Below are positions 26,957-36,786 of a stretch of 64,000 nucleotides of DNA, piece after piece. The notes below the pieces were generated by a model. The model did no database searches. It was not told the origin of the DNA and was given only the letters and a program-made list of their open reading frames with translations. Both the position numbers and the translations under genes were made by a program. Location: the IMG/VR virus record IMGVR_UViG_3300033571_026375, positions 55,800-119,799 of that record. One strand, 5' to 3'. Origin of the DNA: a virus. The stretch's first letter is position 1, and each line of letters starts with the position of its first letter.

Positions 26957-27913
26957 TCAGATAATAACTTGCGTGGTTAATCTTAATGTACACCAATATA
27001 AATTTTTATTCGCGCTCTCCATATTTAATACACTGATTTCTTTGAAATAGCACAAATTCCAACGATAATTTTCTAACAGGTCAGTATAGCATAATCCGTT
27101 GGGATTGAGAGATCCATTATAGGTCAAAGGATAGGTTCCACTATTGACCACTTTATTAATATCGTATAAAATAATAGTCTTATTTTTCTGTAGACGAATA
27201 ATATCTATAATTTTATTGTTGTCTATCGCATTCTCAGTAAATACATGTAATAAAATATCTTGATCTACAGCAAAATCATAAGATCCTAATTGCCATGGTT
27301 GAGAATAGCTTCTAGAAATAGGCTCTATAACAATTGCTGGCATTTGAACCCTATGAGAAGCTCCTATAGCATATTCTCCAGAGTTTGCCTGATTAATTTG
27401 TGGGACCGGTTTGTATGTTAACTCTTGTAATTCTTTCCATTGTGGATCAGAACTATTTTTATATACTTGACACCATCTATAAGCATAATTGGCTCGTACA
27501 TTACTATTTATGGGGATGGAAGAATTAAAAATAACTTGTCCCATAGGATAATTGATGCTATATGAGATGGCATTATTTCCAGTAGGTCCAGGATAAAATG
27601 TATTACCAATATATAAACCAGAAAATAATATTGGTTGATAATTATTGTATGTAATACCGGATTCCCAAATCCAGTCTTTTTTAAAGGTTTGCCATACTTG
27701 TCCATTACTATATCCTGGTTGGGATACTGGCTTTAATGAGCTGAAAGAGCCTCCGTATAAACCAGAAGTTGGAATATTAATATTTACAAAACCCCCGATA
27801 TTCAAAAAGCCCCAGTCTAAGAAGTGTTTCAGATTGGCCTCAAGCTGATTAAGTAGCTGATTTTCTCCTATATTTGATATATTATTAAATGTGTTTGAAT
27901 GATTACAACTCAT
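26957..27913 (-). CDS. Tail/neck structural protein, unknown function (318 aa)
   Basis: The frame is open from 27988, but I chose the ATG at 27913 because GGAGAG lies 7 nt upstream and because this ATG overlaps the stop of the preceding gene as ATGA. The protein is beta-rich with many aromatic residues (W-Q-T-F-K-K-D-W-I-W near residue 80) and the pattern Y-R-W-C-Q-V-Y near residue 150. Its place, after a gp10-like protein and before the tail tube, fits a tail completion or neck component. No enzymatic motif is visible and I do not recognise a family. Confidence 0.75.
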   Translation of the reverse strand: MSCNHSNTFNNISNIGENQLLNQLEANLKHFLDWGFLNIGGFVNINIPTSGLYGGSFSSLKPVSQPGYSNGQVWQTFKKDWIWESGITYNNYQPILFSGLYIGNTFYPGPTGNNAISYSINYPMGQVIFNSSIPINSNVRANYAYRWCQVYKNSSDPQWKELQELTYKPVPQINQANSGEYAIGASHRVQMPAIVIEPISRSYSQPWQLGSYDFAVDQDILLHVFTENAIDNNKIIDIIRLQKNKTIILYDINKVVNSGTYPLTYNGSLNPNGLCYTDLLENYRWNLCYFKEISVLNMESANKNLYWCTLRLTTQVII

Positions 27914-28557
27914 ATATATCTCTCCAATTCTTTTTCTATTTGTTGCAATAGGGAGTCGTCTAATCTTTCTATAGCTCTTGTAACCCAATTATTGTTAACA
28001 GTACCAGCAAATTGAGCGGGAACTCTCCAATTAATTTTTTGAGAAGATACCATGATAGCAGAACCTGTTCTGGATCTTGGATTGTTACCCATTTGTACTG
28101 TATAATTTCTAATTAAAATTTTGTTACCATCTAGTAATAACCATCTTAACCACGGGATAGTTGATCCGCTAGTATCATCAACTACTATAGATTCAGGTAA
28201 TGATAAAACATCAGAAAAATCTGACTTAATAATATCCAAACTAAATCCACCACTGAGTCTTCCGGCCCTGGCTGATAGGGGAGATTTTCTCAGATTAACA
28301 TTAGAGGACCATGCATCAAAAAGCCTATTGATTCTAGAATCTGCATCTGGAACACCCAACTCTGATCGTAGTTGCCCACTTAATAAAGATACATATTCTG
28401 GCTCAGCAAAAAGTGCTTGTTTAACATAGGTAGGTAATATTTTTTGTGTAGATGACTCTACTTTATCGAAAATAGGTTGTAGATAAGCTATAATAGCAGA
28501 TAAAATTTTACTATTTATTTGTGAGTCGGTATCTAGAATTTTGAATTGAATATTCAT
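27910..28557 (-). CDS. Tail completion/neck protein, HK97 gp10-like by position (215 aa)
   Basis: The first start in frame is a GTG at 28572; I prefer the ATG at 28557, which overlaps the preceding stop as ATGA. Three genes in this stretch are linked by 4-bp overlaps, so their translation is probably coupled. The N-terminal half is helical ('PIFDKVESSTQKILPTYVKQ'), the centre contains W-L-R-W-L-L-L-D-G-N and the end is helical again. This mix and the place between head and tail genes suggest a minor tail or tail completion protein. The assignment is by position and general look only. Confidence 0.65.
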   Translation of the reverse strand: MNIQFKILDTDSQINSKILSAIIAYLQPIFDKVESSTQKILPTYVKQALFAEPEYVSLLSGQLRSELGVPDADSRINRLFDAWSSNVNLRKSPLSARAGRLSGGFSLDIIKSDFSDVLSLPESIVVDDTSGSTIPWLRWLLLDGNKILIRNYTVQMGNNPRSRTGSAIMVSSQKINWRVPAQFAGTVNNNWVTRAIERLDDSLLQQIEKELERYI

Positions 28558-29075
28558 AATATTTTTTGCCACATAGTAATAATATAGTTATTATGTCCTA
28601 GTCCACATGGTTCGGGCTCATTAACTCTACTATATCTACGATGTCCGTAGCCGGATATTGTACTATCTATAATAATTTCTTTTGCATTTTGTAATTTAGG
28701 TAGTAACGATATGCTGCATATAGATTGAGCCATATTATTAGTAATGTTTACACTTTTAGAATCCCAATTAAACCAGTACTTACTATCGAACAGCATAGCT
28801 AAATAAACAGTTTCTTCTGGACTAAGATCAATAATACCATAGCTATTACATACAGGACATATGCCCATAGGAGCAAAAGGAGCAGGGCCGGTATTATTAT
28901 ACATATTAGACGATCTTTGATTAATAGGATCAAAAATACAATTGCTACAGATGGCCTGTTTCAATGAACTATAGATAATTTTACATGGCACAGACAAACC
29001 ATTCTTACCAATCAGCGAATCAATAGCGCTATTATAAATGCTTTTCAATTCTGGGAAATTAATATTGTCTATCAT
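28554..29075 (-). CDS. Head-tail joining/neck protein with two Cys pairs (173 aa)
   Basis: C43-x2-C46 and C73-x2-C76 form a zinc-ribbon-like pair separated by 26 residues that are rich in Pro, Asn and Gly. The N-terminal 40 residues are helical. The C-terminal part has a strand-rich region ending in M-W-Q-K-I-L. It overlaps the next gene by 4 bp (ATGA). Small proteins with such a zinc site occur among head-closure and neck proteins of phages, and the gene order (adhesins, this gene, gp10-like, tube) supports a neck role. A regulatory function cannot be excluded. Confidence 0.6.
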   Translation of the reverse strand: MIDNINFPELKSIYNSAIDSLIGKNGLSVPCKIIYSSLKQAICSNCIFDPINQRSSNMYNNTGPAPFAPMGICPVCNSYGIIDLSPEETVYLAMLFDSKYWFNWDSKSVNITNNMAQSICSISLLPKLQNAKEIIIDSTISGYGHRRYSRVNEPEPCGLGHNNYIITMWQKIL

Positions 29076-29101
29076 ATAAAACCTATGTGGTAAATAAAGT
29101 A

Positions 29102-31576
29102 TTATACACTATATGGGATTCTTTGTTCTTTAGTACCGGTTCCGAATACATACGGGAATGCTGGTACTGATAAATTATTATCCTCAAAAGTTAAATAATA
29201 AGCATATGTTCCGGATGGATATTCTGGGGTGACTCCGAATCTTCCGTTGAAATTATCTAAGTCTCCATATCCAGAAACATATACATAATCTTCTATAAAT
29301 AATCCCATAGGCAAAGAATATGGAGTATCTCCAACAACCATAGTGTTCCAATATTTCCAGTTTATTGGTCTATGGGTACTATCCGTAATACCAGAATAGC
29401 TCGGTCGCATTTTAATAATAGCACTATCTATATTCATGCTTCCAGAATAAGCATAAGGACCATATATAGGATAGCCATCTGTGCAAAAACCCAGAATCTT
29501 AGAATGTCCATCAGAGTGTCTAAAATAGTCATGATTATAGTGACTACCGCTATAATAGCTATTAGATTTTATTAATTTATCTGTTTCCCAACACCTCTTT
29601 AAAAATTTACCGTCTGTATACTTATATGAACCATCCACATTCACATAACCACCACAATCATCTGCTCCAAAAAAATGACTATTAAAAGATAGATTATATG
29701 TAAAACCAGATGGTGCCGATACGAATCCGGGTAGTGTTCCTGTGCCAGCTGATATAGATAAAATTGGAACACCATTATTCATTATTCCATGTATACCAGT
29801 ATTATTGATTCTCATAGGATTATGAGTATATTGACCGCCTCTATAATCCAATCTAAATGTATAATTTTGATCAACAATCACCGCTCCATTTTTGAAACCT
29901 ATTCTGGCAGAAGTACCATTATTATTAAGAGGGCGCCCTGCTAAAGCCGGATAAGGATCACCATCTGTAGATATTGCAAATTTATTTCCATCAAAAATCA
30001 TAGATGTATTACTCGGATAAGATCCACTATTATTAGAAATAGTTAATAAAGAAAAATCGAACCAGTTTTTGTCTAATGGAGATCTTTGCCAATAATTATT
30101 TTGTACACAAAAATAAAACCAGTCGCTATCGTATAGCAATGAGCCTGGGGTGCCAGAGCTAGTGGGATTAGATATGGTCCCGGAACTAACAGGATTATAT
30201 AATTTATCTGTTTTAATACTTAGTCTTTTATAACTATTACTATAGTCTATAGTAACTCCTTCTTCTCCTACTATATTGAGTCTGTCTCCATCTGTTAAGT
30301 TTATAATTATTCTATCATTGTTAGAAATATTATTTGGTGAAGATGCTATGATCAAACGAGTATCTGGTGGGGTAGGAAAATCGATAGATGATTCGTCTAC
30401 TGTTAGGTATGCTAAGCTATTCCAGGAATTAGTGCCATTTCCTACTTTCATCCTATGGGTGTCTAGCTCGTATCCTATTTCTCCGATAGCTAAAGTAGGA
30501 TTAATACCTGTCCATTGAGACAGGGTGTCTCTTCTAACCCTAATTCTAGTATAATTACTGTCGTTATAGGATAACGGAGTGACAGGAGCACCTGATCGAG
30601 ATATGGTAATTGGTATGCTGGGTGTAGTATATTGTCCTTGACCAGCAGAATTTCTACCACCTACTCTAAAAATATATGTTTTGTCTAACTCTAAATTATC
30701 GACAGCAAATGATGTTGAACTAGTAATACCAGCAACTAACCAGTTGGTAGAGTATATAGCATCACCAGACACGGGTCCGTATTGTATAGTGTAATCTGTT
30801 ACATTAGCACCTCCGTCATCCGCAGGATAATTCCAGTTTAAACTAACTTGTTTGTATGCTGTTTCGGATATAACGAGCGACTGTGGCTCAAAAGGAGGAA
30901 CCGGATCGTATACCAAATTCAATAGAGATGGACTAAGAGCAAACTCGTTGCCTATATTAATCACGCCTCCTGCTCCTAAGCCGGATCTTACTCCGCTAAG
31001 TATCAGAATTATTCTATTATTTTTTTGCCACGATATAGAGTTATTATGAGGTAATAAGTGTTCGGTTACCGGTATGGATACCTGTGAGTTTGCGCTTACT
31101 GTGACAATCGATATATTAGTTTTTTTATAATCTCGGATAGTTGAGAAATTATTGCTTGGCAAATATCCGCCTGATTGAGAGCACGATGCTATATGTATAT
31201 TTGTAGATGATCCAAAATCTGAAACTAGTGCTTTTCTGAAATCGCTCTCTAAAGCAGGAACGCTTATATTTACATTAATATTGGGGTCGGAACCCAATTG
31301 AGGAGCAGACGTTAGAGTCTTGTCATCTATCCCACTAGATAAATTTAAAATTAAATTAGCAGATACTAGTGCTCCTTTATGGATAGGTAAAGATAAATCT
31401 ATTGTGTTGACACAAAATCTTTCTATGATATTTTTATTATTTCTATAACCAGATGGATTATATCCTATTAATTGATAGTTTCCGTCTATATCCTCTATAA
31501 TTTGAGAATTATTTGGTTCTATATAAAAACCCTGTAATATACCAGAAGATAATGGAATAGATAAATTAAAGCTCAT
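29102..31576 (-). CDS. Virion adhesin with FN3, Mtd-N-like and YHYH domains (824 aa)
   Basis: Domains in order: a beta-rich N-terminus (1-220); fibronectin type III (about 225-325, with 'VSLNWNYPADDGG' and Y-T-I-Q-Y); a fibre motif of the Mtd N-terminal type (about 344-390, 'GEIGYELDTHRMKVGNGT' then W-N-S-L); a linker; and a YHYH-family domain (about 590-760) with G-S-H-Y-N-H-D-Y-F, 'DGYPIYGPY' and conserved Cys. YHYH domains are known from secreted bacterial proteins of unclear function. The start overlaps the preceding gene by 4 bp (ATGA). It is inferred to be a surface-exposed binding protein of the neck or head. No reverse transcriptase or variable repeat was found nearby, so the Mtd likeness does not imply a diversity-generating element. 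Confidence 0.75.
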   Translation of the reverse strand: MSFNLSIPLSSGILQGFYIEPNNSQIIEDIDGNYQLIGYNPSGYRNNKNIIERFCVNTIDLSLPIHKGALVSANLILNLSSGIDDKTLTSAPQLGSDPNINVNISVPALESDFRKALVSDFGSSTNIHIASCSQSGGYLPSNNFSTIRDYKKTNISIVTVSANSQVSIPVTEHLLPHNNSISWQKNNRIILILSGVRSGLGAGGVINIGNEFALSPSLLNLVYDPVPPFEPQSLVISETAYKQVSLNWNYPADDGGANVTDYTIQYGPVSGDAIYSTNWLVAGITSSTSFAVDNLELDKTYIFRVGGRNSAGQGQYTTPSIPITISRSGAPVTPLSYNDSNYTRIRVRRDTLSQWTGINPTLAIGEIGYELDTHRMKVGNGTNSWNSLAYLTVDESSIDFPTPPDTRLIIASSPNNISNNDRIIINLTDGDRLNIVGEEGVTIDYSNSYKRLSIKTDKLYNPVSSGTISNPTSSGTPGSLLYDSDWFYFCVQNNYWQRSPLDKNWFDFSLLTISNNSGSYPSNTSMIFDGNKFAISTDGDPYPALAGRPLNNNGTSARIGFKNGAVIVDQNYTFRLDYRGGQYTHNPMRINNTGIHGIMNNGVPILSISAGTGTLPGFVSAPSGFTYNLSFNSHFFGADDCGGYVNVDGSYKYTDGKFLKRCWETDKLIKSNSYYSGSHYNHDYFRHSDGHSKILGFCTDGYPIYGPYAYSGSMNIDSAIIKMRPSYSGITDSTHRPINWKYWNTMVVGDTPYSLPMGLFIEDYVYVSGYGDLDNFNGRFGVTPEYPSGTYAYYLTFEDNNLSVPAFPYVFGTGTKEQRIPYSV

Positions 31577-34272
31577 AATTTTTCTACTCCCAATCTGATT
31601 CCGGAGGTGAAAATTTCTCCGGATGTCCAGGGTTGATTGGTACCTGGATTTGTCATTTGGTAAAATTGAAATAGCCTATATGATGCTCTATCTGTTGTAT
31701 GGATTGGTCCGAACCTCATATAATCATCATAATTAGCCTTAAACTTTGAGGTTGGTGGATCAAAATTACTAGTATATCTTGCAATATTTTGACTATATCT
31801 ATATTCATCAATAATGCCACTATAGCCTATAAAAATATATGGATAAGGGTCTCTTGAGCCCCAGTACGAACCATACCAAAGTCCATTTCCACCAAATAAA
31901 ATATTCTGTAAAAATGGCAAACCAGAAGTATCTGTTGATACATACGGATAAGAATTAGTTAAGCTATAAAGAACTGGCCCATCAATAATATCACTTGATT
32001 TTAACTTAGAGGGATACCAGATGGCAAAATTACCGTTATGATCTAGTATGGAGTTGTTATTATCATCGAAAAATTGCCATCCTTGACCTTTACGTCCGGA
32101 TGGGAAAGATAGTCTCTGATATGTTGTACCAGAAACACCATTCAAATACGCAATATACTGACCGGTATTAGGCAATGGATGGGATCTTACAAGAGCTACG
32201 TGATGCCATTCTCCAGTATTAGCAATAACAGGAAAAGGTAAAACTAATTGAGACGTTATAGAAGAGAGTTCCCAGGTGTTCTGACCGTCTTCATTTGGAT
32301 TTATTTTTATAGGATGTTCTATTTTTATAGAAGATGGATTACAGGATATTCTATACCATTGTGAGTAGCTATTATAATTAAATGCTGGAATTATGTTAGG
32401 TAATGTCCTAGGAAAAGTATCCATAAGTACAATAGTATCATTTTGTCCTGTGAAGTTTACCCAAGACTCAATCGTAAATTTTTCTTCCTCGGGATGCTTC
32501 TGTATATTTGCTATTAATGATGATTGTTTTTGATTATCACTCAAAAAAGCAATTCCACTAGAGCCAAATCTATGATTAGAGGTATAATATGTTGAACCAT
32601 CCTTTATAATAGGATGATTGTATTTAGAATAATCTCGAATAGGATCCTCTTCACCATGTATTAAGAGCATAACATTATTTCTGTGAGGATCGGAGATGCC
32701 TGTCTCAAAAACGTTTATAAAAGATGAATCTAGAAAATTTTTACGAGCACTATTATACACTTTTAATCCTGCGACAGCTTCACCAGGATTGTGTCTCCAA
32801 CGTGACAGAGGATCGGAAAATGATAAGGAGTTGCCATAGTTATCTCTACCTCTGCTATTAGCTGCATATATAATGCTGTTGATGACCCCTTTTTTATCTG
32901 TAAAAATATATGAAGAGTCTTTATCCATAGATGCTAATAGTCTTCTATCTGAAGACGATGTACTCTTACTCCATTCTGTTAGTCCATCAGAAATAATTTG
33001 ATTATTATTAAGAGCCTGTTGGGTATCATTATTATTGATGACGAAAGTTAATCCTGGAGTGAGTGGTAATATCTTAGAATCTGCACCTAGAAAATATCTA
33101 GGGTCATTACCTGTGTTATCAACCAAAGTTATATCATCAAATAATATTAATTGTCCTCTAGCATAATATGCCGAGTCAACAGGATTGCGGGGTCTCGGAA
33201 CCATAGAAAGATACTGAAAGAGTAGCACACCTTCATCATAGTAGTGAGCATTTCGCTCATATGTTCTATTAAACAATCTAATATTATCATATTTAAAACC
33301 ACTAATTTGTATCTCTATATCCCATAGATCTCTATCGGTATAAATATCAGTATTTTCTACTAGTGCATCTGTTCCCTCTACTTTTAGCTTTAGTCCTCCG
33401 CCTATATGATCAAATTCAAATTCAAAATGTGTCCATCTAGACGTAACATCGCTTCCTCTTGTGATACCTTTACCTTGGGATCTTATCGTATCATCATTAG
33501 CTATTGTCAGTATTTTACAAGGATTGCTAAGAGATGGGATTCCATTAGTATCCTGCGCACTATATAAAGGAGTAATTCTATAATTAGGTAAAGTATCTGA
33601 TAAATTTAAATCAAAAACTCCACTAATTCCATTATTTTGTTCCACCTGTAAACCGATAGATTGTCTCACCCCTGTATTTTGTGGGGGGTTGTACATCTTA
33701 AGTGGTAAAAGATGATCTCCGCTAATCTGTACTATGTTCAATAACAAACCAGTAACATTTCCACTACAAAATGCTAAAAATGGATGTTTATTTCCAAATC
33801 TTCCAGCAGGAAAGTCTACATTGTGGTAATCTAAATGTTTGGTTTCTATTCCTAAAGTTCTGATACCAAAATAAGATTTTGTTCCGCTTATAGAAGGAAA
33901 GCCACTTAGTTGAATATAACTTATAAATTCAAGATTATTAGGATCATTAACAGGAACATTCGTAAGAGCTAAAAATCCGGGAGGACTACCAAAACCAGGA
34001 TAATCATTACTCAGTATATAAGTACCGCAGTTATTGTCTGAACAAATAGTACTATAATGTTGACCACTAGGGACAATTCCATTATTTACAGAATATGTAG
34101 AGTATGTTGCCGATAATATTCCATTTGATGCTATCGTTTCGTTGCTATAGGTATATCCTCCAAAAGCATATCGTGGATATCCTGGCTTAGAATATTCGGT
34201 AGACCAATATTTTGGGTCTAATTGTTTAGTAAATGTGGCTCTGTCAAAACCATCAAAAAATAATGTGGCCAT
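31573..34272 (-). CDS. Virion adhesin with concanavalin-A/LamG-like domains (899 aa)
   Basis: The N-terminus (L-F-F-D-G-F-D-R, later W-T-H-F-E-F-E-F) resembles a first lectin-like jelly roll covering about residues 1-395. A clear LamG/concanavalin domain covers about 528-845: 'FTIESWVNFTGQNDTIVL', 'GEWHHVALVRSH', an I-A-Y-L-N-G-V strand and the closing 'IDEYRYSQNIARYTSNF'. Such folds bind carbohydrates. CTGGAG lies upstream of the ATG. The gene is part of the adhesin block and overlaps the next gene by 4 bp. It is inferred to decorate the virion and bind glycans, with unknown target. Confidence 0.75.
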   Translation of the reverse strand: MATLFFDGFDRATFTKQLDPKYWSTEYSKPGYPRYAFGGYTYSNETIASNGILSATYSTYSVNNGIVPSGQHYSTICSDNNCGTYILSNDYPGFGSPPGFLALTNVPVNDPNNLEFISYIQLSGFPSISGTKSYFGIRTLGIETKHLDYHNVDFPAGRFGNKHPFLAFCSGNVTGLLLNIVQISGDHLLPLKMYNPPQNTGVRQSIGLQVEQNNGISGVFDLNLSDTLPNYRITPLYSAQDTNGIPSLSNPCKILTIANDDTIRSQGKGITRGSDVTSRWTHFEFEFDHIGGGLKLKVEGTDALVENTDIYTDRDLWDIEIQISGFKYDNIRLFNRTYERNAHYYDEGVLLFQYLSMVPRPRNPVDSAYYARGQLILFDDITLVDNTGNDPRYFLGADSKILPLTPGLTFVINNNDTQQALNNNQIISDGLTEWSKSTSSSDRRLLASMDKDSSYIFTDKKGVINSIIYAANSRGRDNYGNSLSFSDPLSRWRHNPGEAVAGLKVYNSARKNFLDSSFINVFETGISDPHRNNVMLLIHGEEDPIRDYSKYNHPIIKDGSTYYTSNHRFGSSGIAFLSDNQKQSSLIANIQKHPEEEKFTIESWVNFTGQNDTIVLMDTFPRTLPNIIPAFNYNSYSQWYRISCNPSSIKIEHPIKINPNEDGQNTWELSSITSQLVLPFPVIANTGEWHHVALVRSHPLPNTGQYIAYLNGVSGTTYQRLSFPSGRKGQGWQFFDDNNNSILDHNGNFAIWYPSKLKSSDIIDGPVLYSLTNSYPYVSTDTSGLPFLQNILFGGNGLWYGSYWGSRDPYPYIFIGYSGIIDEYRYSQNIARYTSNFDPPTSKFKANYDDYMRFGPIHTTDRASYRLFQFYQMTNPGTNQPWTSGEIFTSGIRLGVEKL

Positions 34273-34314
34273 TTAATACTCCAGAAAGATATAATATAAG
34301 TATATACCCCTTTG

Positions 34315-35616
34315 TTATGTACAATCTATGCTGAACGGAGATTTCTTTACAACAGTGAAATTTTTACGATAAAATGCTGATCGTGACACGATAATATCGT
34401 CAATATAACCACTAAAACCTTCTGTTACATAACCTCTGCTATACAGATTATCAAAATTATAATATTGACTATGTAATGCTCCAATAATTAAATATGGATT
34501 ATTTATGATAATATTATTAGGATAATAAATCTCTTGTTGTTCGATACCATCAAAAAATAATGATATATAGTTTTTAGATCTACATATAGTAATATTATTA
34601 TATGAGTTTGTAGCTAATACCGGAGAACTAGATAAAATATTCACTCCGTTGATATTAAAATAAATATTTTGATTATTGTGATATAATTGCCATATATTAT
34701 CATTGCCACCATATTCTGAACAAGACGACAGCAGAGTTCTATTCTGACTGTCTACAATAGAATCTGGTTTAAACCATACTGAGATGGTAAAGTTTCCACT
34801 AAGAGACCAGAGTGTATTATATAAACCATCCGGGTCGTATGCTCTCATATGAGGATAAGTTTGAGTAATAAAAGATTCGTCACTATATGAAACATCTCCA
34901 GGAAAATACCAGCTTCCATCTGATATATTTGGCTCGACATTTTCTATTGTATCAATTTGATTAATTAAACAAGAATAATCCACAATTTGATTTCTATCTG
35001 CTTGATCCATATTTGCAAAGAACAATAAATCATTATCATTATCTATTCCGCCAGATGGAATAATAATATCACTAGTAGTAAACAATCCGGTTCCTATATT
35101 ATTAATTGCGGCTACTCTAATTTGATAAGGAACATTATTTGTTATGGAAATATTTAATCCTGTATTGGTACTAGTGCCATCGTAATAGGTATTCCAAGAA
35201 GCTCCAGAATCGTCACTATACTCTACTAAATAGTCTGTAATGGGTGATTTACCATCAAAAGGTTTTGGCCATTTAAAAATACCTAATGAATCCTTGTCTC
35301 TTGCAAAAATATATTCTATAAGACCAGGAGGAGTAGGGGGTAAATTATATACCAAGACATCTGCTGCTATATAAGATATTCGATTTTCTTCCTTGAGAGT
35401 ATTATAAGATAATACATCGCTAGAGACATATGTTAAATTTATAATAGGTGATTTTTTATTATATGAAATAACATCAGCCGCAAGATAAGATAAATTAATT
35501 TTTTCTGTTGGAATAGTATAAGATACAGTATCGATAGAAAGATACGAAAGCAATATCTGTTCAAGCTCGCTGGTGTCTCTTTTATTGATAAAACCAAAGA
35601 ATGGAGGAAGAATCAT
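34315..35616 (-). CDS. Virion adhesin: 19-residue repeats, FN3, LamG (433 aa)
   Basis: Residues 23-91 hold four tandem 19-residue repeats (see repeat entry). A fibronectin III domain follows at about 93-190 (W-P-K-P-F-D-G-K-S-P-I-T-D-Y, then Y-Q-I-R-V-A-A-I-N). Residues about 195-433 form a LamG domain: 'SGNFTISVWFKPDSI', 'NSYNNITICRSKNYISLFFD' and the closing 'GYIDDIIVSRSAFY'. The repeats probably attach or space the binding domains. Start chosen at ATG 35616, with GGAGGAAG upstream. It lies in one transcription unit with the other adhesins. Confidence 0.8.
   Translation of the reverse strand: MILPPFFGFINKRDTSELEQILLSYLSIDTVSYTIPTEKINLSYLAADVISYNKKSPIINLTYVSSDVLSYNTLKEENRISYIAADVLVYNLPPTPPGLIEYIFARDKDSLGIFKWPKPFDGKSPITDYLVEYSDDSGASWNTYYDGTSTNTGLNISITNNVPYQIRVAAINNIGTGLFTTSDIIIPSGGIDNDNDLLFFANMDQADRNQIVDYSCLINQIDTIENVEPNISDGSWYFPGDVSYSDESFITQTYPHMRAYDPDGLYNTLWSLSGNFTISVWFKPDSIVDSQNRTLLSSCSEYGGNDNIWQLYHNNQNIYFNINGVNILSSSPVLATNSYNNITICRSKNYISLFFDGIEQQEIYYPNNIIINNPYLIIGALHSQYYNFDNLYSRGYVTEGFSGYIDDIIVSRSAFYRKNFTVVKKSPFSIDCT
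35344..35550 (-). repeat. Four tandem 19-residue repeats
   Basis: Units begin at residues 23, 42, 61 and 80, an exact period of 19. The shared core is (L/I)-(S/T)-Y-(L/V/I)-(A/S)-x-D-(V/T)-(I/L/V)-(S/V)-Y, for example LSYLAADVISYNKKSPIIN. The fourth unit is cut short by the Pro-rich hinge before the FN3 domain. Alternating hydrophobic and Tyr residues suggest short beta hairpins. Confidence 0.85.
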
Positions 35617-35618
35617 AA

Positions 35619-36785
35619 TTATGGTCCACTATTTAATGCTGTTGTATCTCCCGATAATAATAATTTAGCTGTAGCAATTTTAACAATAGTAGCTATAGAG
35701 TATTGTCCAACTAGTTTGGTGTGATTATATCTATTTAATATGGTGCCGGAAAATCTCACTTGCCCCGACCCTAATTGGGCTACCAGACAATTAAATCCAT
35801 TGGTAATATTATTTGAAAAACTCACATTAATAAAACTATCATTGTGGTCTAGTGCTATAATTTTACCGTTATCGTTTTGTTCGACAATATAATTATTAGT
35901 AGTTTGATAATTAATACTGGCAGAAAATCTATTTAGTTCACCGTCGCCCAAAGACTGAGTTCCTGTGAAACTATTGCCGCCATTAATTTTTGCAAAATAT
36001 GATTGGTCATATATCGCGGACGAGCCTAAGCCGAGTGTATTGCGTTGTTCTTGAGCCGTACCATCATTTAATAGTTTTACTGCTTGGCTAGTAGCTGTAA
36101 TTAATCTGAAGCCTGTATTACTATTTCCATACAACATAGCGCCGGAATAGATGGACAAACTAGATATAGAATCTAGAGCAGAAGAGTGGGCTTGTACGTC
36201 TGTGCCAATATCTAATCCGGAAACACTTATTAGTAGTTTATTAAAATCATCATCATGATAAGATAATGATATATAATCTCCGCTTTCTAAAAGATTATAA
36301 ACTCTGTCATCGACTCCTTCGTTAAAATTTGTAATTTGAGCAACATTGTGTTGATGACTCACAGGAGCATAGATCCCAACTATATTTGGTGAAGAAATAG
36401 TCAATGTATTACTATTACTGTCGAGAGCAATAGATGTTCCATTATTACCAGCTATTCGTAATGTATCAGATATTCCGCTTAAAGAAATTGTATTAATAAA
36501 ATCAGTCAATTTTAACACAGATATTCCGGAACCAGGTGGTCCCATGGGTCCAATAGGCCCAACTATACTATCACCCTTGTCTCCCTTCTCTCCCTTATCT
36601 CCTTGAGGACCTGGTAGGCCGGATCCTGGTGGTCCTTGTAAACCTCTTTCTATATCAACAATAGCAATAGTCCTAGTAAAATTATCGTTTATATTTACTG
36701 TGGATGAACGAACATCTTCAGAGCTTTCTGTAGTATTGATAATGAGTAATTTATTTTCTGGAGTAATCACATTGATAGTAGGCAT
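35619..36785 (-). CDS. Collagen-like fibre protein (388 aa)
   Basis: An N-terminal domain of about 47 residues is followed by collagen-like Gly-x-y triplets (about residues 48-87: GPPGSGLPGPQGDKGEKGDK and on), then a beta-rich fibre with phage-fibre motifs ('HQHNVAQITNFNEGVDDRV', and L-N-D-G-T-A-Q-E-Q-R-N-T-L-G-L-G) near the middle. Collagen repeats in phages form trimeric stalks. The N-terminal domain and the jump into collagen match the start of the 4690-aa neighbour, so the two probably share an attachment site. Only one base separates its ATG from the neighbour's stop. Confidence 0.8.
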   Translation of the reverse strand: MPTINVITPENKLLIINTTESSEDVRSSTVNINDNFTRTIAIVDIERGLQGPPGSGLPGPQGDKGEKGDKGDSIVGPIGPMGPPGSGISVLKLTDFINTISLSGISDTLRIAGNNGTSIALDSNSNTLTISSPNIVGIYAPVSHQHNVAQITNFNEGVDDRVYNLLESGDYISLSYHDDDFNKLLISVSGLDIGTDVQAHSSALDSISSLSIYSGAMLYGNSNTGFRLITATSQAVKLLNDGTAQEQRNTLGLGSSAIYDQSYFAKINGGNSFTGTQSLGDGELNRFSASINYQTTNNYIVEQNDNGKIIALDHNDSFINVSFSNNITNGFNCLVAQLGSGQVRFSGTILNRYNHTKLVGQYSIATIVKIATAKLLLSGDTTALNSGP

Positions 36786-36786
36786 A

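Noticed and set aside
29102-31576. Diversity-generating retroelement, because of the Mtd-N-like motif
   Set aside because: No reverse transcriptase gene and no template/variable repeat pair was found in the window.
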